A stretch of DNA of 64,000 nucleotides from Agrypnia vestita (taxonomy: Eukaryota; Arthropoda; Insecta; Trichoptera; Phryganeidae), in contig JADDOH010011093.1 of NCBI GenBank assembly GCA_016648135.1, positions 39,110 to 103,109 on the forward strand. The letters run 5' to 3'. The notes under the pieces are model-generated. The model was not told the DNA's origin and searched no databases. It saw only the letters and a list, made by a program, of their open reading frames with translations. This document shows, one piece after another, positions 60,950 through 64,000 of this stretch (positions within the stretch are counted from its first letter, which is position 1; the number at the start of each line of letters is the position of its first letter). The translations under genes and the position numbers were made by a program.

Positions 60950-62500
60950 GTGTGATGGCTCCTCTTCTTCGCCTTCCAGCTCGATCCTACTCCTAACTGA
61001 GTTTACGCCTTGTTAGAGGCAAACAAGCTATCTATCTACGTCGGGTGAAGGCTCTACGGTTTTTAACGTAGTATTTCCAAACACCCTCGCTTTATTCAAG
61101 ACCTCCCCAGTTCACGTTGTGTAATTTTTTGTTTCGAACTATAGGGGATGAATTGGTTTTGTGGTAACCCTGACGCAAGCTAAACTTAAATTAAATACTG
61201 GGGTATGAAGTTCGTGAATGTTCATGGAAAACGCAAACAAAACTACCTAGCACGTCAATTAAGCCCTACGGTGCAATTGCTAAACATACTATGTTCCGTG
61301 GCCCTATATTATTTACCTATCATTCCTACGGACTGAAACCACTGCATCTGGTGTAGCTGCGCTTCCAGAGTGCGCGATCCTCTGCTTCCATGCCCTCTCC
61401 GCTCGATCCCCCATTGTCCTACCTGTATGGGATCGACCGCCATCCACTGGAAAGGTTAGTGACGTGCCGTTATCACATGCGCATGCACATATAGAGTACA
61501 TAGATCCCCTGAAAGCCCTCGAGTCCTTCGTAGCCGCCCCTATGGATGATTCCGTCTTCGACGCCCTCGCTGATTAATAATTTTATCTTCCGCCGTTATC
61601 TCGCTGTGCTTATTCCCGACGATCTTTTATATTTACTCTGCATTATCTTTATATCAATTACATTGTTACGTTTATTTACTAGCCGGCCTAAGTTCCGTCA
61701 CCTGTATCTGGCCCTATGTCTCATTCTAGTGGTACGTTGGGTTCTAATGGATAAAGGGTTTGTAGAAGGTATGTGTAAATGTATGTGTACGCGGAAAATG
61801 TGGTTGCTTTAAATTCGGCCCCTCCATACCCAAAGGCTCATCGGTGACTGATCCCATCTTCCTTCTCCCGACACGAGTTCCGGATACGTTGACCTGAGCC
61901 TGGATGCGCCTTTTCATGTTGGGCCTCTTCTGTGCAAAGTACCGCACCATCCCTCGCGTCAGTGTCTGGCGTCCGGGCTCAGAGCCAGTTTGCCCCCCGA
62001 ATTCCAACTCCTCCAGGTTAAACTAAGTTAAACTACGGTATATATACTGAAGCTACTGTAAAGATGGTCCCGGGCCACCTGTCAAGTCAAAAATATGCGA
62101 GTGGGGAAGGGGAGTTTCCTAGGCTCCCCAACCCTCGCCTGTGAGCAACTGCAGCCCATTGGCCATTCGCGACACTACAGTGACTGCAACCACCCTCCCA
62201 GGTAGTACTTATTATAATCTGATATGCATCAATACGTTCAATCCATTCCAGACGAGGGAAGACATCCGCACGGGTGTTGTGCCACCCGTGAAGAGCCCCC
62301 TCATACACTACGTACGAATAGATACATACTAATAAAATATAATATACATACATATACTTACATATACAATACATAAATAAATACTTGTAATGGTTGGTTG
62401 CCATGTGGTTTCACGAGGCCATGACCCCTCGTATTAGTAGATGGAAAGGTGGATCTGGACAGTAGGGATATGCCTAGCCCCTGGCCAGGGATGTCGGTGT
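60950..62500. other. Moderately GC-rich sequence, possibly retroelement-derived, unassigned
   Basis: A run of short ORFs on both strands (62 to 105 codons) with no recognisable domain. It begins TGTGATGGCTCC, has several Arg/Pro-rich frames (e.g. minus 62007-61744 with GMVRYFAQKRPNMKRRIQAQ), and ends next to the minisatellite. The upstream exon of gene 3 might lie here, but I could not find a phase-1 donor that extends the protein convincingly. Confidence 0.3.
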
Positions 62501-62509
62501 ATTTTCTCC

Positions 62510-64000
62510 AAATGGTGTACAGCTAGAATCCTGCCATCGATGATGATGGGATCTGCCTAATTATCTCCGACTGATGTGTAACTGGAACCCTGCCATCACT
62601 GATGAAGATGATGTTGTCACTATCGAAACGTCACCTGATGATATTTAGCTGAACCGCCGCTAGTGATGATGATGATGATGATGATACTATCGTAACGTTT
62701 CCTGACGATATATATATATCGGAGACACCGCTAATGATGATGATGATACTATCGGAACGCCTCCTGACTATATATGACTGGGACACCGCTAATGATGATG
62801 ATGTTGATGATACTATCGAAACGCCTCCTGACGATATATATCTGAACCACCGCTAGTGATGATGATGATGATGCTATCGAAACGCCCCCTGACTATATAT
62901 ATAACTGGGACACTGCTAATGATGATGATGATGATGATACTATTGAAACACCTCCTGACGATATACGACTGGGACACTGCTATGATGATGATGTTGATGA
63001 TACTACCGAAACGTCTCCTGACGATATATAACTGGGACACCGCTAATGATGATGTTGATGATGATACTATCGAAACGCCTCCTGACTATATGTAACTGGG
63101 ACACTGCTAACGATGATGTTGATGAAGATACTATCGCAACGCCTACTGACTATATACAACTGGGACGCTGCTAACGATGATGTTGATGATGATACTATCG
63201 AAACGCCTCCTGACTACATACAACTGGGACGCTGCTATTGATGGTGATGATGATGATGCTATTGAAACGTCTCCTGACAATATATAACTGGGACACTGCT
63301 AATGATGATGATGTTGATGATACTATCGAAACGCCTCCTGACGATATAAAGCTGAATCGCCGCTAGTGATGACGATGATGATGATGATACTATCGCAACG
63401 CCTCCCGACGATATATATCTGGAACACCGCTAGTGATGATGATGATACTATCAGAACGCCTCCTGACTATATGTGACTGGAACACCGCTAATGAAGATGA
63501 TGATGATGATACTATTGAAACGTCTCCTGACGATATACAACTGGAACGCGGCATATGAATAGACAAATAAATACCTAATTAATTAATGAATCATCAATTA
63601 AATAAATAAATAGAGATGAATAATTAAGTTCGGCGTCGAGCACACGGGCCGATGATGATGCTATCGAAACGCCGCCTGACTATATATAACTGGGACGCGG
63701 CATATGAATAGACAAATAGATACCTAATTATTTAATGAATCATCAATTAAATAAATAAATAGAGATGAATAATTAAGTTCGGCGTCGAGCACACGGGCCG
63801 ATGATGATGCTATCGAAACGCCGCCTGACTATATATAACTGGGACGCGGCATATGAATAGACAAATAAATACCTAATTAATTAATGAATCATCAATTAAA
63901 TAAATAAATAGAAATTAATAATTAAGTTCGGCGTCGAGCACACGGGCCGATGATGATGCTATCGAAACGCCGCCTGAATATATATAACTGGGACACTGCG
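62510..64000 (+). repeat. Minisatellite of about 60-65 bp units, continuing past the window
   Basis: About 15 units of the type (GAT)n-ACTATCGAAACGCCTCCTGA followed by CGATATATAACTGGGACAC and CGCTAAT. Length varies mainly through the number of GAT triplets. The first units (62510-62640) are degenerate. The short ORFs across it are by-products of the repeat. Confidence 0.9.
63548..64000 (+). repeat. 149-bp higher-order repeat at the end of the array
   Basis: GCGGCATATGAATAGACAAA begins at 63548, 63697 and 63846, an exact 149-bp spacing. Each unit joins one minisatellite unit to an extra segment containing ATGAATCATCAATTAAATAA and GTTCGGCGTCGAGCACACGG. The three copies are almost identical, unlike the older units before them. 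Confidence 0.9.

Noticed and set aside
62813..63095. Repetitive ORFs on both strands in the minisatellite
   Set aside because: Poly-Ile/Met/Asp repeats created by the GAT triplets and the unit length; not genes.
62510..64000. CRISPR-like regular array
   Set aside because: This is a eukaryotic minisatellite: units touch directly, there are no unique spacers, and length varies by GAT triplets.
1..64000. A prokaryote-like or phage-like gene cluster or defence system
   Set aside because: No operons, no Shine-Dalgarno-led ORFs, and every recognised gene has introns and eukaryotic domain order.

Overview
This is a piece of an AT-rich, repeat-laden insect nuclear genome. The evidence is spliced genes with GT-AG introns and short exons, no operons, many transposable elements, tRNA-derived SINEs, and frequent TAGGTACCTA-type words. 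Those words and the repeat style suggest a moth or butterfly, but the order is an inference.

Three cellular genes could be rebuilt exon by exon with consistent reading phase. (1) A complete p47 (NSFL1 cofactor) gene on the minus strand, 25871 down to 15563: ten coding exons, 395 aa, with UBA, SEP and UBX domains and two FxGxGxxLG p97-binding boxes. (2) A complete MLH3 gene on the plus strand, 32492 to 49623: twelve coding exons, 1496 aa, with an intact MutL ATPase and intact endonuclease motifs. (3) The 3' part of a conserved gene on the minus strand, 60883 down to 53815: six exons, at least 299 aa. I tentatively place it in the DUF4804/MavL-like (macrodomain-related) family; its first exon or exons were not found. 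p47 and MLH3 are divergently arranged about 6.6 kb apart. The three genes share no evident pathway: p97/ER-Golgi membrane fusion, meiotic crossover and mismatch repair, and an uncharacterised protein possibly tied to ADP-ribose.

Layout. 1-15.5 kb: no cellular gene recognised; interspersed repeats, a palindromic TA-flanked MITE, a solo LTR with a 5-bp target duplication, and a LINE tail carrying a palindromic insertion. 15.5-25.9 kb: p47, whose introns hold a pogo-like element with two younger insertions and a tandemly duplicated RTE-like LINE fragment. 25.9-32.5 kb: SINE, MITEs and a 5'-truncated LINE ending about 0.3 kb before MLH3. 32.5-49.6 kb: MLH3; its introns hold a large foldback element, an LTR, hAT-like MITEs, Harbinger-like MITEs and a Tigger relic. 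49.6-53.8 kb: an inverted-repeat element and a 2.4-kb RTE-like LINE. 53.8-60.9 kb: gene 3, with a DNA transposon nested in another repeat plus SINEs. 60.9-64 kb: unidentified sequence, then a 60-65 bp minisatellite that becomes a 149-bp higher-order repeat and runs off the window.

The most informative repeat biology is a six-copy MITE family (135-146 bp) flanked by TAA/TTA. Its 3-bp duplication is supported by related empty sites inside the window and by one insertion into the 8-bp duplication of another MITE. No protein-coding system new to science is evident. The less-described items are the foldback element, the 1.35-kb transposon with iterated motifs, and gene 3. All identifications rest on reading and recall, without a database search.
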